A DNA stretch of 64,000 nt from Prevotella sp. (lineage in GTDB: Bacteria; Bacteroidota; Bacteroidia; Bacteroidales; Bacteroidaceae): contig JAEEQH010000004.1 of assembly GCA_016285245.1 (NCBI GenBank), forward strand, positions 1-64,000, read 5' to 3'. This document shows positions 33,694 to 43,354 of this stretch, in pieces. Position 1 is the stretch's first letter; each line of letters starts with the position of its first letter. A program made the position numbers and the translations under genes. The notes under the pieces were generated by a model, which saw only the letters and a list, made by a program, of their open reading frames with translations, searched no databases and was not told where the DNA came from.

Positions 33694-36600
33694 TTAGAAT
33701 CCCAAGTTAAAGCCAAAGGTGAAACTCTTTGAACGCGGCGTGGTACCGTAGTCGGCAGAGACACCGTAGGCAGCCGTGCCGATCTCAGGATCGACGCCGC
33801 TGTACTTCGTCCACACGTAGAGGTTGTCCATCGAGAAGTAGGCCGACAGCTGGTTCAGACCATACTTCTTCAGCTTCTTAGAGTCGAAGGCGTAGCTCAC
33901 CTGCAGGTTCTGGAAGCGTACGAAGCCGGCATCCTCGACGAAGCGGTCAGAGGGCTGCACGTTGTAGGCGGTGTTGTACATGGCACGCGGTATAGGCGTC
34001 ACGTCGCCGTCCTTACGCCAGCGGTAGTTCACCGTAGCACACTGGTTGTAGGTGTCGTACATCTTCTCCAGATTCTGGCGGGCCAGGTTGATGACCTTGT
34101 TGCCAAAGCGGTAGTTGAAACGGGGCACCAGCTTCCATGGGCCGTAGCGGAAGGTGAAGCTGAAGCCACCTTGCACCTTCGGCAGACAGTTGCCGAGGTA
34201 CATCACGTCGAGCTCGTTGATCTGACCGTCGTTGTTGACGTCCTCGTAGATGGCGTCACCACCGTCGAAGTCATAGGTCTCCGTGCCCATGCCGTTGTTG
34301 TTCACATAGTTGAACTTCAGACGCTGCGGACGACCCTGGTCGTTCATCAGCACCGTACCATCGGCCTTGCGGGCCACGGGCACCGTGTAGGCACGCTTAT
34401 CCAGGCGGTGAGCGGTATACCACTCGTCGGGCAGGGTACCCGTGAGCAGGCCGTTGATGAATGCCTCGTACTGCTCGCCGGTGAAGTTCTCCTCCTTGCG
34501 GATGTTGTCCAGCCAGGCGTAACCCATGTTGTAGACACCCTTGTAGCGGTAGCCATAGATGGAGCCGAGCGAGTTGTTCAGCTGGATACGCATGGGCCAC
34601 TGGCCGTACTGTGCCACACCCCAAGGCGACGACGAGCGTCCGGAGGTGTAATTAATATATAAGGTGTTGAGCGACTCCAGCACGCTGGGTTCCATCTCCT
34701 TGATGAGGTTCTCCGTCTGCGAAATGTTGAAGCTGAAGTCCATCGAGAACTTACCCACCTTCACCAGGCGGCGTCCCGTCACCGTCAGCTCCCAACCGTT
34801 GTTGGTCATGCGGCCGACGTTCATCGTCGACAGCGAGCTGAAGCCCACCATCGAAGGGATGGCGACGGGCGACATCAACATATCGCGCGTCTCCTGGAGG
34901 AAGACGTTCATGTCGAACGACAGACGCTCGTCGAACAGCTCGAGGTTGGCACCGAAGTTGTAGCCGATGACCTTCTCGGGCTTCAGGTTGTCCAGCTTCA
35001 GGCTCTTCAGGTAGTAGGTCGGCATGGTGTTGACATTGAGGATGGCTCCCGTCTGCGAGAGACCACCGCTGCCGTAGTTCACACCCGAGACGTACTGGTT
35101 GTAGAACAGGTAGTTCGATGAGGGGGCGTTACCGTTCAAGCCCCACGAGGCACGCAGTCCCAGACGCGACAGCCAGTTGCCCTTGATGCTCTTGAAGAAG
35201 GGCTCGTCGCTGATGTTGTAGCCCACGCTGACGCTGGGATAGTACTGCCACTTGTGCTTCGGGCCAAACTTCGAGTTGCCGTCGGCACGCAGCGACACGC
35301 CGAGGTTGTAGCGGTCGTCCTTATAGGAGACGTGGCCGTTGTACAGTGCATACTGCGAGGCTGAGCGCGAGTTGCTGCTGCCCATGGCTGCCAGCCACGC
35401 GTACTCCGTCGGCGAGGTGATGCCCGTAGGCAGGTTGTTCATCGACGTGTTCTGCGTGGTGTACTTGTTGGTACTCATCTCGTAGCGCAGGTACATCGTG
35501 GCCATCCAGTCCTTGTTCTTGAAGGCGGGCGTGTAGTCCAGCTGCACGCGCCCCGTGGTCTTGATGCTGTTGGTCTCCTTGTTGGTGCTGAGGTTGTACT
35601 TCGACGAGTTCCACATGTCGCTGGCCAGCGAGGCGGGCCAGTAGGTGGGATAGCTGCCTGCAAAGATGTCGAAGGCGACCATACCGTTGAATGTCAGGCG
35701 ACTCTTGTCGGACTCCACGCCGAGGAGCTCGTACTTCACGCTGAAGTCGGGCGTCAGACGGAACGTCTTCTCGCGCGACCATGCCTGATGGGCGAGTGCC
35801 ACGGGGTTATAGAGGTTCTTGATGGCGCGCAACTCGTACGACGAGTAGTTGCCGTCGGCCGGGTAGCGGCCGCTCTGGCTGGGGTTCATCACGTAGAAGT
35901 CGCCCGTATCGTTGCCGTTGGCGTCCTGACGGTAGATGCTCATGTTGGGCGCCATCTTCTGGGCCACGTCGATGAGGTTGCTGACGTAGTTCTTATCGTT
36001 ATCCGTATAGGTCAGGGGGAAGTTCGTCGAGAAACGGATGCGGTCCGAGACGTTGTAGTCGAGCACCAGGCGGGTGGTGAACTGCTGGAACTTCTGTTCG
36101 ATGACGGAGCCTGTCTGGTTCTTATAGCCTGCGGAGATGCGGAACGACGCCTTCTGGCCACCGCCGGTGAGTCCGAAGGTGAACTCATGCTGGGGGCCGA
36201 ACTGCTTCACGGCCTTCACCCAGTCGGTATTGTTGTTCCAGTTCTCGAACTCCGACCACGAGCGGTTGTAGTTCAGCTCCTCGATGTTCGTCGTGGCGTC
36301 GGCACGCTGCGAGGGGTTGTAGAACTCCTCCTTCATCAGCATCGAGTACTCGTCACCGTTCAGCAGCTTGTAGCCGTCGGGCTGCCACGTGCCTTTCAGC
36401 TTGTACTGGAAATTCACACGGGGCTTGCCGCGAGAGCCGCGCTTGGTCTTGATGATCAGCACGCCGTTAGCACCCTTCGAGCCGTAGATGGCCTTGGCGG
36501 CGGCGTCCTTCAGCACGTCGATGGAGGCGATATCGTCGACGCTCACCGACAGCAGCGAGGCATACTGCTCCTCGTTGGCATTGGCAAAGTCGAAGTTCTC

Positions 36601-37194
36601 GTCGGGGTTCTCAAACTCCTTGTCGTCGACGACGATTAGGGGGTTAGCATTACCCGTGATGGTAGCGACACCACGCAGACGCATCTGTGTGCCGGAACCA
36701 AGGTTACCGGAGTTGGCCACGATGTCGAGGCCGGCAATCTCACCCTGCAGGGCTTCGTCGGCCGAGGTGAACGACAGACCCTCGATGTTCTCCATGTTCA
36801 TCGACTGCTGGGCCACGGTGACTGCCTTCTTCGAGATCATCAGTCCGCCGCTGTTCGAGCGCTTCGACTTCACGACGACCTCCTTCAGCTGGGTGTTCTC
36901 GGGCTGCAGCTTCACCTTGAACACGGTGCGGTCGCCAATGGGCAGCACCTGCGTCTTGTCGCCGACGTATGAGAATTTCAGCTTGTTCTTCGTGCTGCGC
37001 ACCGTCATCGAGAAGTTACCGTCGAAGTCGGTCTGTGCGGCACTCACGATACGGTTGTTCGCATCGACCTCGACGACATTGGCCATCATGATGGGACCGT
37101 CATTGTCGCTCAAGGTACCTGATATACGTATGCCCTGGGCCATCACCAACTGGCTGATGACACCAAGTAGAGCCGTCAATAGTATCTTTTTCAT
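33694..37194 (-). CDS. SusC/RagA-like TonB-dependent transporter (PUL pair 2)
   Basis: 1166 aa. Signal peptide MKKILLTALLGVISQLVMAQ, then a CarboxypepD_reg-like domain (ISGTLSDNDGPIMMANVVEV), plug (LRGVATITGNANPLIVVDDK; LKDAAAKAIYGSKGANGVLI) and β-barrel ending FTFGFNLGF with the expected terminal Phe. Its start is immediately next to the stop of the upstream fasciclin gene (no gap). It transports glycan oligomers with the SusD encoded next. It differs in sequence from pair 1, so the two pairs may take different oligosaccharides. Confidence 0.9.
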   Translation of the reverse strand: MKKILLTALLGVISQLVMAQGIRISGTLSDNDGPIMMANVVEVDANNRIVSAAQTDFDGNFSMTVRSTKNKLKFSYVGDKTQVLPIGDRTVFKVKLQPENTQLKEVVVKSKRSNSGGLMISKKAVTVAQQSMNMENIEGLSFTSADEALQGEIAGLDIVANSGNLGSGTQMRLRGVATITGNANPLIVVDDKEFENPDENFDFANANEEQYASLLSVSVDDIASIDVLKDAAAKAIYGSKGANGVLIIKTKRGSRGKPRVNFQYKLKGTWQPDGYKLLNGDEYSMLMKEEFYNPSQRADATTNIEELNYNRSWSEFENWNNNTDWVKAVKQFGPQHEFTFGLTGGGQKASFRISAGYKNQTGSVIEQKFQQFTTRLVLDYNVSDRIRFSTNFPLTYTDNDKNYVSNLIDVAQKMAPNMSIYRQDANGNDTGDFYVMNPSQSGRYPADGNYSSYELRAIKNLYNPVALAHQAWSREKTFRLTPDFSVKYELLGVESDKSRLTFNGMVAFDIFAGSYPTYWPASLASDMWNSSKYNLSTNKETNSIKTTGRVQLDYTPAFKNKDWMATMYLRYEMSTNKYTTQNTSMNNLPTGITSPTEYAWLAAMGSSNSRSASQYALYNGHVSYKDDRYNLGVSLRADGNSKFGPKHKWQYYPSVSVGYNISDEPFFKSIKGNWLSRLGLRASWGLNGNAPSSNYLFYNQYVSGVNYGSGGLSQTGAILNVNTMPTYYLKSLKLDNLKPEKVIGYNFGANLELFDERLSFDMNVFLQETRDMLMSPVAIPSMVGFSSLSTMNVGRMTNNGWELTVTGRRLVKVGKFSMDFSFNISQTENLIKEMEPSVLESLNTLYINYTSGRSSSPWGVAQYGQWPMRIQLNNSLGSIYGYRYKGVYNMGYAWLDNIRKEENFTGEQYEAFINGLLTGTLPDEWYTAHRLDKRAYTVPVARKADGTVLMNDQGRPQRLKFNYVNNNGMGTETYDFDGGDAIYEDVNNDGQINELDVMYLGNCLPKVQGGFSFTFRYGPWKLVPRFNYRFGNKVINLARQNLEKMYDTYNQCATVNYRWRKDGDVTPIPRAMYNTAYNVQPSDRFVEDAGFVRFQNLQVSYAFDSKKLKKYGLNQLSAYFSMDNLYVWTKYSGVDPEIGTAAYGVSADYGTTPRSKSFTFGFNLGF

Positions 37195-39939
37195 TTATCT
37201 GCCGGAGTTAAGGGGTTCAGAGATTTCGTGGACAACGCAGAACGACGTCGTATAGATAGAGGTAGCGTTGGCGCGGTTAGCATCAAACCAATAGTCACGG
37301 GCCAAGAGGTTCGACAGGCGCGACGGGTCGTTGGCATCGATGGTGTGCGTCTGTCCGGCACCGTCGGTGACCTGCAGCTTGCCGCTGCCGCCGCTGACCT
37401 TCAGCTCGAGGGCCAGACCCAGGTCGTCGGTGCTCAGGCTGCTGTACTTCGACGTAGCCACCTTGTTGTCGGCAAAGACCGACGTGCTCTGGAAATGGTA
37501 GCGGGCGAAGTCGCGCAGCTGGTCAATCTTGGCCTTCGCCTCCTGCTTCATGGCCTCCAGCTGGGCTCCCTCCACCTCGTTGTTCGTGGCGTCGGCCATC
37601 AGCTGGCTGATCTCGTCCCACGAGGGCAGGCCGGCGGCGTACGCCTTCTGCATGGCCTCGTTGTTGGGTGCATAGAGGGTGTAGTTAAAGGTGTTGAACA
37701 TCTTCACGTTGCCGCCCTCGTCGTCGAGGCTGCTGCCGTCGATGCCGTTACGCGTGGTGGTGAAGATGATGTAGGCGTCCTGCTCGCTGATGCCCAGGTC
37801 GCCGACGGTGGCGCTGATGCCTGCCCAGCTAAGCAGACGGCTGTTGGAGAAGCCGGCGCAGACGCGGTTAAACTCCGAGAAGCGGTCGTTGTTCTTCAGG
37901 GTCTTGCTGACGCTGTTCGTCGGGGCGGCGATGACGTGGTCGATGCGGAAGGCGGTACCGTTCTTCTCGGGGTACACCTTCGTGATGGTCGACGGCTCCA
38001 TACCGTTGTCTATCTGGCGGCCGCTAAGCACCTGCGAGCCCTCGCCGATGCCTGTGAGCTTCACGGCGCCGCCATGCTTCGTCTTGTAGTACTTGTTAGT
38101 GCCCAGCACCTCGCCGTCGTCGAGCACCACGGTGTGGTAGTTCATGATGTCGATCATCTGCGACGTCCAGCTAGCCACGTCGACGTTGGCACCGTTGTTC
38201 AGCGCCTGCCCCACCTCGTTGGTCTCGGGGTTGTAGGCGTAGGCGATGCAGCGTACGGGCTGTGTCGGGAACTTCGCGTCGTAGTAGAACTTCAGCACGC
38301 GCGGCTGCTCATGCTTCAGGTAGACGGGATCGACGTAGTATGCCTCGAAGGCGGCATCGTCGGGGATGAAGTAGGCGTAGTTGGCACGCATGGCCATGAG
38401 GTAGTAGTGGAACGACACACGCATCTTGCTGTCGTCCTGCACCGCCCAGTTCATCACCTGCATATCGGGATAGACCGACGAGGGCGCCATGACGCTCTGG
38501 AACTCGTCGGGGGCAATCATCTCGGTCATCTTGTAGATGACACCGTTGTTGGCGAAGCGGATATCGTACTTGCCGTCAGCCTTACGGCTGAGGATGTCGG
38601 TGGAGATGCCCTTGTACTCGCTGGCATCGCTGAGGATGGTCGGGAACTTGCTGGGCACGGTAGCCACGAACGACTCGCTCATCAAGTTGTTCATGAACTT
38701 AGTCAGGATGTCGGGACGCTTCGCACGCAGCGAGTCGAGGTTCTCGGCAAGGTGGGCCTGGTTGTTCTCCGAGCCGGTGTACTTGCCGTAGAGGTCAATC
38801 AGGTAGGCACCGTCGCCGCCCTCGCAGAAGAAGTCGGTGAAGGCCTTGTCCGTGGGAACGAACATGGCGGCGATGTCGGCTATCGACAGGTCGAGGTCGC
38901 TCATGCCCTGGTCGTGGTTATACTGATTCCATCCCGGGTCGAAGGCCAGTAGGCCGCTGACGACGTTGCCGTCGGGATCCACGTTCAGACGGTGTGTAGC
39001 CTGGTTGTTCAGGTAGCGCACCTCGTAGATCATGTCGATCGTCGGCTGACCATTCTCCTCGGCCCATGCGTTATAGGCATCGGTGAGCGACTGGTTCTTA
39101 TAGGGTGCGCAGTAATAGTCGAGCACCTGGCTGAAGTAACCCGTCTCCTGATCGCCACGCAGCACCTGGGCCATATTGCCCGGCGGCACGATGACATCCT
39201 TCATCTGGTGGATATAGCCGTTCTGGCAGGTGATGTCGTTCTTCACGATCTGGTCGTCGAAGACGTAGGCCATGCCGTCCTCGTAGGGTGTGCCCGTGAG
39301 GATGGCGAAGTCGCTGTCGTCACCCTTCGTCGTGATGTTGTTGTTCAGCATGTGCTCACGCGTGAAGTGTACCATCATCGGACGCGTGGCGTCGCTGACG
39401 GTATACAGGTTAGCATCTTCGCGATACGCATCCCAGTACTTGTTGAAGCGCGGCATCTGAGCAGCGCTGACCATGTGCTGGATGGTGTCAATCAGACTGA
39501 TGCTCGTCTGGTGCTTCATGGCAATGCCGTTGGTCACGGAGACACTGGAGCTGCTGACGTTCGAGAACATCGACACCAGCAGGGCATTGTCGAGCATCGA
39601 CGAGTAGAGCAACAGCTTCTTCTGGGCCGTCGTCAGCTGCTCGTAGCTCGACACGCCCCAGTCGTTCGACTGGAAGAACCGTGTGAACGCCTCGTCGTTA
39701 GCAGGGAACACCGTCTTCGAGCCCGTGCGGTCAAGCGTCTCGGTATAGCCGAGGTCGTCGATGAGCCGCAGGTACGTCGCGAACGTTCCCGTCAACTGCT
39801 GAGGGTTCTTCAGTTCCTGATAGATGCTCTCTCCAAGCCACGACGGCTTAGAGTCTGCATCCACCACCTCGTTCTTCTCAACGCAGGCGGTCATCAGTCC
39901 CGCCAGGGCGAGAGAGATACAGAAAAAGAATCGTTTCAT
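37195..39939 (-). CDS. Multi-fasciclin lipoprotein, first gene of the PUL operon (914 aa)
   Basis: Lipobox LMTAC (MKRFFFCISLALAGLMTACV). Four FAS1 signatures are visible: TVFPANDEAFTRFFQSNDWG, AMFVPTDKAFTDFFCEGGDG, AYFIPDDAAFEAYYVDPVYL and YTLYAPNNEAMQKAYAAGLP. It directly abuts the SusC-2 gene and has a clear promoter at 40008-40039, so transcription of the fasciclin-SusC-SusD-fasciclin-fasciclin-SusC-SusD series probably begins here. Role: likely a long surface adhesin/glycan-binding accessory to SusC/D (inference). Confidence 0.82.
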   Translation of the reverse strand: MKRFFFCISLALAGLMTACVEKNEVVDADSKPSWLGESIYQELKNPQQLTGTFATYLRLIDDLGYTETLDRTGSKTVFPANDEAFTRFFQSNDWGVSSYEQLTTAQKKLLLYSSMLDNALLVSMFSNVSSSSVSVTNGIAMKHQTSISLIDTIQHMVSAAQMPRFNKYWDAYREDANLYTVSDATRPMMVHFTREHMLNNNITTKGDDSDFAILTGTPYEDGMAYVFDDQIVKNDITCQNGYIHQMKDVIVPPGNMAQVLRGDQETGYFSQVLDYYCAPYKNQSLTDAYNAWAEENGQPTIDMIYEVRYLNNQATHRLNVDPDGNVVSGLLAFDPGWNQYNHDQGMSDLDLSIADIAAMFVPTDKAFTDFFCEGGDGAYLIDLYGKYTGSENNQAHLAENLDSLRAKRPDILTKFMNNLMSESFVATVPSKFPTILSDASEYKGISTDILSRKADGKYDIRFANNGVIYKMTEMIAPDEFQSVMAPSSVYPDMQVMNWAVQDDSKMRVSFHYYLMAMRANYAYFIPDDAAFEAYYVDPVYLKHEQPRVLKFYYDAKFPTQPVRCIAYAYNPETNEVGQALNNGANVDVASWTSQMIDIMNYHTVVLDDGEVLGTNKYYKTKHGGAVKLTGIGEGSQVLSGRQIDNGMEPSTITKVYPEKNGTAFRIDHVIAAPTNSVSKTLKNNDRFSEFNRVCAGFSNSRLLSWAGISATVGDLGISEQDAYIIFTTTRNGIDGSSLDDEGGNVKMFNTFNYTLYAPNNEAMQKAYAAGLPSWDEISQLMADATNNEVEGAQLEAMKQEAKAKIDQLRDFARYHFQSTSVFADNKVATSKYSSLSTDDLGLALELKVSGGSGKLQVTDGAGQTHTIDANDPSRLSNLLARDYWFDANRANATSIYTTSFCVVHEISEPLNSGR

Positions 39940-39975
39940 AAATCGTTATTAGCTAATATTTATTTGTTCTATTGT

Positions 39976-39987
39976 CTAGGTACCTAG
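39976..39987. promoter_or_regulatory. Perfect 12-bp palindrome in the PUL leader
   Basis: CTAGGTACCTAG lies between the -7 box (40008-40015) and the start codon (39939). It is a candidate regulator or RNA-structure site. Confidence 0.35.
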
Positions 39988-40007
39988 TAGACGTAGTTTT
40001 CGACGTG

Positions 40008-40039
40008 CAAAATAACGAAAAAAAAATGAGACCTCCAAA
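40008..40039 (-). promoter_or_regulatory. Promoter of the fasciclin/SusC/SusD operon
   Basis: TTATTTTG (40008-40015, one mismatch to TAnnTTTG) with TTTG (40036-40039) and a 20-bp spacer on the minus strand. Confidence 0.6.
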
Positions 40040-40110
40040 CAAATGCCGCAACAACTTTTGACATTTACCTACATTTTTTGCACCTATGCGCGCACGCGTA
40101 TATATGCTAT

Positions 40111-40391
40111 TACGGAAAAACACCCGCACCCGGCGCACCCGCCACACCTAAACCGTTAATTTCTGTAAAAAGACGACCCTCGGCCGTGAGAAGATGACCT
40201 TTAGCCGTGAAAAGGTGACCTTTAGCGGCGAAAAGGTGACCTTTAGAAACGAAAAGGTGACCTTTAGCGGCGAGAAGGTCACCTTATTAAGCATAAATAT
40301 GCGGTTAATTATACATTTCCGCATCCCGACCATCGGGTGACAAACCCAGATTTAGGTGTGGCGGGTGCGCCGGGTGCGGGTACTTTTCCGT
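40111..40391. mobile_element. MITE-like ~280-bp element: ~42-bp inverted repeats around a 21-bp palindromic array
   Basis: The left arm 40111-40152 and right arm 40351-40391 are reverse complements at about 39 of 42 positions; the inner part (tttaggtgtggcgggtgcgc...) is perfect. Between them lies a 21-bp tandem array, then an AT-rich piece and a small CCCGA/TCGGG hairpin. No transposase or convincing gene is inside. The 537-bp gap 39940-40476 holds this element, the PUL promoter and leader, and the terminator of the next gene; I see nothing else in it. No clear target-site duplication is seen, so 'mobile' is inference; a structured regulatory element is the alternative. Confidence 0.6.
40165..40287. 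repeat. Array of six 21-bp repeats, each with an AAAGGTGACCTTT-type palindrome
   Basis: Units start at 40165, 40186, 40207, 40228, 40249 and 40270. Units 3-5 share gAAAAGGTGACCTTTAg followed by a variable 4-5 bp. Unit 1 is degenerate, unit 2 has one core change, and unit 6 carries AAGGTCACCTT (the reverse orientation of the centre) and is cut short. Each core is an inverted repeat around one central base. The 21-bp period is about two helical turns, so sites would face the same side of the DNA. Confidence 0.85.
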
Positions 40392-40420
40392 TTTCCTATA
40401 TAGTAGTGGAAAGGGCAAAA

Positions 40421-40455
40421 ATAATCGGGGACGCCGTGGTTGGCGCCCCCGATTG
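40421..40455 (-). terminator. Intrinsic terminator of the 933-aa secreted protein gene
   Basis: AATCGGGGACGCC / GGCGCCCCCGATT stem (one mismatch) with a short loop; on the minus strand it is followed by ATTTTTG. Confidence 0.8.
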
Positions 40456-40476
40456 GGATATTGAAGCAGATAGTGA

Positions 40477-43278
40477 TTACTTAATCACAACCTTCTTGCC
40501 GTTCTTAATGTACAGGCCGGGCTTCACGGCGCTCTTCACGCGCACACCGCTCAGCGTGTAGACAGCATTGTCGGCAGACTTCACATTCACGCTCTTGATA
40601 CCGTCGAAGATCGGGCCTTCAGCTGCAGAGGCGTACTTGAAAATCTTCAGGTTGTCGAACCAGCTGCAACGGCCATAGGTTGAGCTGTACTTACCAGCGT
40701 TCTGCGAGAGATAGAACTTCACAATCTTGTTGTCCTCAAGCTGCGGCATGGGCACTGCAACGCCATTGCAAGTACCATTGGTGCCGTTGACCATGGTGCC
40801 CTGCAGGCTACCTGCCTTGTAGTCGACAATCAGGTCGAACGAGGTCTTGTTCTTGTCGTTGTAAATCTTGGCGGGACCAGGCGTATAGTTCTTGTCGTCC
40901 TCCCACGTGATGTACTTGGCGAAGTCCATACCTGTGTTCTCTGCATTGTTGAACGAATTAACGATTGTATAGGTCCAGTTGGCAGAGCTCCACTCGATAG
41001 AAGCCACAGCCTCGTCAGCAGCGTTCAGCAGACGAATGATCAGCGGGGTCGTGTTGTCCAGCTTACCACCCCAGAAGTCGAACTGGAAGCGAAGCACATC
41101 GTTGTCAGTGGGGACGTCAGCGTCATCAAGCGAAACGGTAGCAGGCTGGCCGTTGAGTGCCATGTGCAGCACACCTTCGCAATAGCCCTCGCCATAGCCG
41201 AGCTCAAATGTGTTACCATGAGTCTCCTTATCGGTATTAGCATTCGTACCGAATTCCATCTGGCCCTTAGCGCCCTTAATGATGTAGTTGGTCTCACCCT
41301 CAACGTCTACTTCCTCGAAGTTGTTAGAGAAGTCGATGTCAATAATCGGCTCCATGACTGCACTGGCCTTGAAGGCCTCAACGGCAGCAGCCAGGTCAAC
41401 GCGAGCCTGAGCCAACGTCAGCGAGTCGGCCTCCATCGTAGCGTCGGTGGTCGTAGCCAGCAGGTTGTCGTGAGTAGCCTGAGCAGCGTCGATAGCAGTC
41501 TGGAAGGTCTGCTTGTCACCATTGACATTCATAGGATCAGCAAGAACTTCTTTGGCAGCCGTGATGTCAGCAGCGAGGTCGGGGAACACCTTGTTGGCAG
41601 CGATGACCTTATTCTTTGCACCCTGATAGCCACGGACGATAGGATATTCCTGATAGCCCTCAGCCGTGGGATCCTGTCCCTGCTGCTTCACCCAGTCGTT
41701 CAGCTCGTCGGTAGAAGCGATACCTGCGTCGGTACCGTCCTCAGCCACCCAGCCCTTGGCGACCTCAACCTCGTACTTAGGATTCCACTTGTTCAGAGAG
41801 TCAATGAGAATCTGCTGAGCCCAAGGATAGTTCTTATCGCCAACCAATGCCTCTACATCCTTACGGCCATTGACCATGGCATCGTACTGAGCCTTGAAAG
41901 CCTTCCAAGCCTCGGTATGAGCGATAGCATCAGCAGCGCCAGCACCAAAGCGGCGGATCTCAAAGTCTCTGAGGGTCCACAGACCACCCTGGGTCGTGCC
42001 TTCCCACCAGAAACCAGCCTCGAGAGACTCACCATCCTTCAGTTCTGCAACGAAATACAGCTTCTCATAGTTCTCACCAACAATGGTGCCCAGCTCGACG
42101 GAATCAGTGCCGACAAAACCCTTAATGGCTGCCTCCAGCGTATAGGAAGGATTGTACTTTGAATCCTGGTAGGCGTTGTACATCTTGGCGGCAACATAAT
42201 ATTTACCTGCGGGCATACTGCTGTTTGCCAAAGCTACAGAACCCGGGCCAGGGCCGTTCTGACCAGCCTGGATAGCCTTCTGGATATAGGGAAGACCCTT
42301 CTTGCCGTTGGGGCCTTCGATAATGGCGTTACCTGCACCTCTGTAAACGCCATGCTGCCAGTGGTCACCATAGAACTTGAAACCACCAATCTGCTGGCCA
42401 TTAGCAATAGTACCACGATTGTACTGAGGCATATCCTCCAGATCCTCAATGTATTTGAAGTTAGCGTTGATAGCCAAGTCCTCAGAGGTAGCATTCATAT
42501 AGGTCAGCAAAGCGGTGTTCATACGACTCAGCAGACTCTCAGCCGTTGTGGCGTCATCAAGCTGACCATTCTCAATATTCTGGTTGATGGCGTTAATCAC
42601 TTTCACGACATTGGCACGTGAAGCGGCTGCAATTTCAGTATTGAAGTTGGGATCGTCCAGCAGTTTCTGGGCATAAGCCACTTCCTTCTGGGCGATACGA
42701 ATGTCGTAAACCTCCTCACAGGGAACAATCTCGAAGTTAGCCAGACGGACACCCTCCTGAACGCCAGTAGCCTTGAACGTAAGAATCTCACTCTCAACGT
42801 TTACCACAACGGTGTCGGTGACTTGTGTCCAGGCAGCCTCAGCCAGTGTCCAAGTAGCATTGATCTGACGGGCCTCGTCGCCACTGTTGAAGCTCATGTA
42901 GTTAGTACCGCCACTCGTCACGGAGACAGAAGCGGCAGCGGGTGAGTACACCCAGAACGAAATGGCGTAGATACCATTCTTCAACGACCATGCACTAGTC
43001 AGAGCTGTACCATCGTCGTTAGTGGCACCAGTACTGGTGACGGTCAGGAGATCTGCACCATCAGGACCGGCTGCGTTCTCAACTTTCCAGTTATCGGCCA
43101 AAGCGCCAGCAACCTCGTTGCTCCACACGTCCTTGTCGTTGAAATTGTTGCTGGCGATGTTTTCGCCAGTCACCTTCAGTCTGGCATCCTTGGTCTCGAC
43201 ATAGTCGTCTACGTTGTACGCATAGGCGCCCAGACCAAACATAGCTACCAGAGCTACAGTAAGTAGTCTTTTAATCAT
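40477..43278 (-). CDS. Large secreted multidomain protein with sorting tail (933 aa)
   Basis: Signal peptide MIKRLLTVALVAMFGLGAYA. About 30-190 is a carbohydrate-binding β-sandwich-like region (SWSLK-like LTSAWSLKNGIYAISFWVYS). About 280-450 is a second β-module (GGFKFYGDHWQHGVYRGAGN; AGKYYVAAKMYNAY). About 450-670 is helical, alanine-rich, resembling FIVAR/coil modules (TFQTAIDAAQATHDNLLATT). About 680-890 is a LamG-like module. The tail is VYTLSGVRVKSAVKPGLYIK, NGKKVVIK. No catalytic residues are recognised; probably a surface glycan-binding or scaffold protein associated with the flanking pectin genes. It has its own promoter and terminator. Confidence 0.8.
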   Translation of the reverse strand: MIKRLLTVALVAMFGLGAYAYNVDDYVETKDARLKVTGENIASNNFNDKDVWSNEVAGALADNWKVENAAGPDGADLLTVTSTGATNDDGTALTSAWSLKNGIYAISFWVYSPAAASVSVTSGGTNYMSFNSGDEARQINATWTLAEAAWTQVTDTVVVNVESEILTFKATGVQEGVRLANFEIVPCEEVYDIRIAQKEVAYAQKLLDDPNFNTEIAAASRANVVKVINAINQNIENGQLDDATTAESLLSRMNTALLTYMNATSEDLAINANFKYIEDLEDMPQYNRGTIANGQQIGGFKFYGDHWQHGVYRGAGNAIIEGPNGKKGLPYIQKAIQAGQNGPGPGSVALANSSMPAGKYYVAAKMYNAYQDSKYNPSYTLEAAIKGFVGTDSVELGTIVGENYEKLYFVAELKDGESLEAGFWWEGTTQGGLWTLRDFEIRRFGAGAADAIAHTEAWKAFKAQYDAMVNGRKDVEALVGDKNYPWAQQILIDSLNKWNPKYEVEVAKGWVAEDGTDAGIASTDELNDWVKQQGQDPTAEGYQEYPIVRGYQGAKNKVIAANKVFPDLAADITAAKEVLADPMNVNGDKQTFQTAIDAAQATHDNLLATTTDATMEADSLTLAQARVDLAAAVEAFKASAVMEPIIDIDFSNNFEEVDVEGETNYIIKGAKGQMEFGTNANTDKETHGNTFELGYGEGYCEGVLHMALNGQPATVSLDDADVPTDNDVLRFQFDFWGGKLDNTTPLIIRLLNAADEAVASIEWSSANWTYTIVNSFNNAENTGMDFAKYITWEDDKNYTPGPAKIYNDKNKTSFDLIVDYKAGSLQGTMVNGTNGTCNGVAVPMPQLEDNKIVKFYLSQNAGKYSSTYGRCSWFDNLKIFKYASAAEGPIFDGIKSVNVKSADNAVYTLSGVRVKSAVKPGLYIKNGKKVVIK

Positions 43279-43354
43279 AGGAAATGTAATTTAGTTATTA
43301 ATAATGTTATAGTTCACATGGTTTGATTCAACGCATAAGCGTAGTAGTCGGCTG

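Noticed and set aside
39953..40147. 64-codon frame starting MWRVRRVRVFF on the minus strand
   Set aside because: It is the translated left inverted-repeat arm plus the PUL promoter and leader; no support as a gene.
40165..40287. 21-bp array as a CRISPR
   Set aside because: Units are contiguous with only 4-6 variable bases, there are no spacers of 25-40 bp and no cas genes.
40148..40333. Open frame reading KVTFSPL-type heptapeptide repeats on the minus strand
   Set aside because: It is the translation of the 21-bp array; the length is a multiple of three so the frame stays open automatically. No ribosome site, signal or conserved flank supports a protein.
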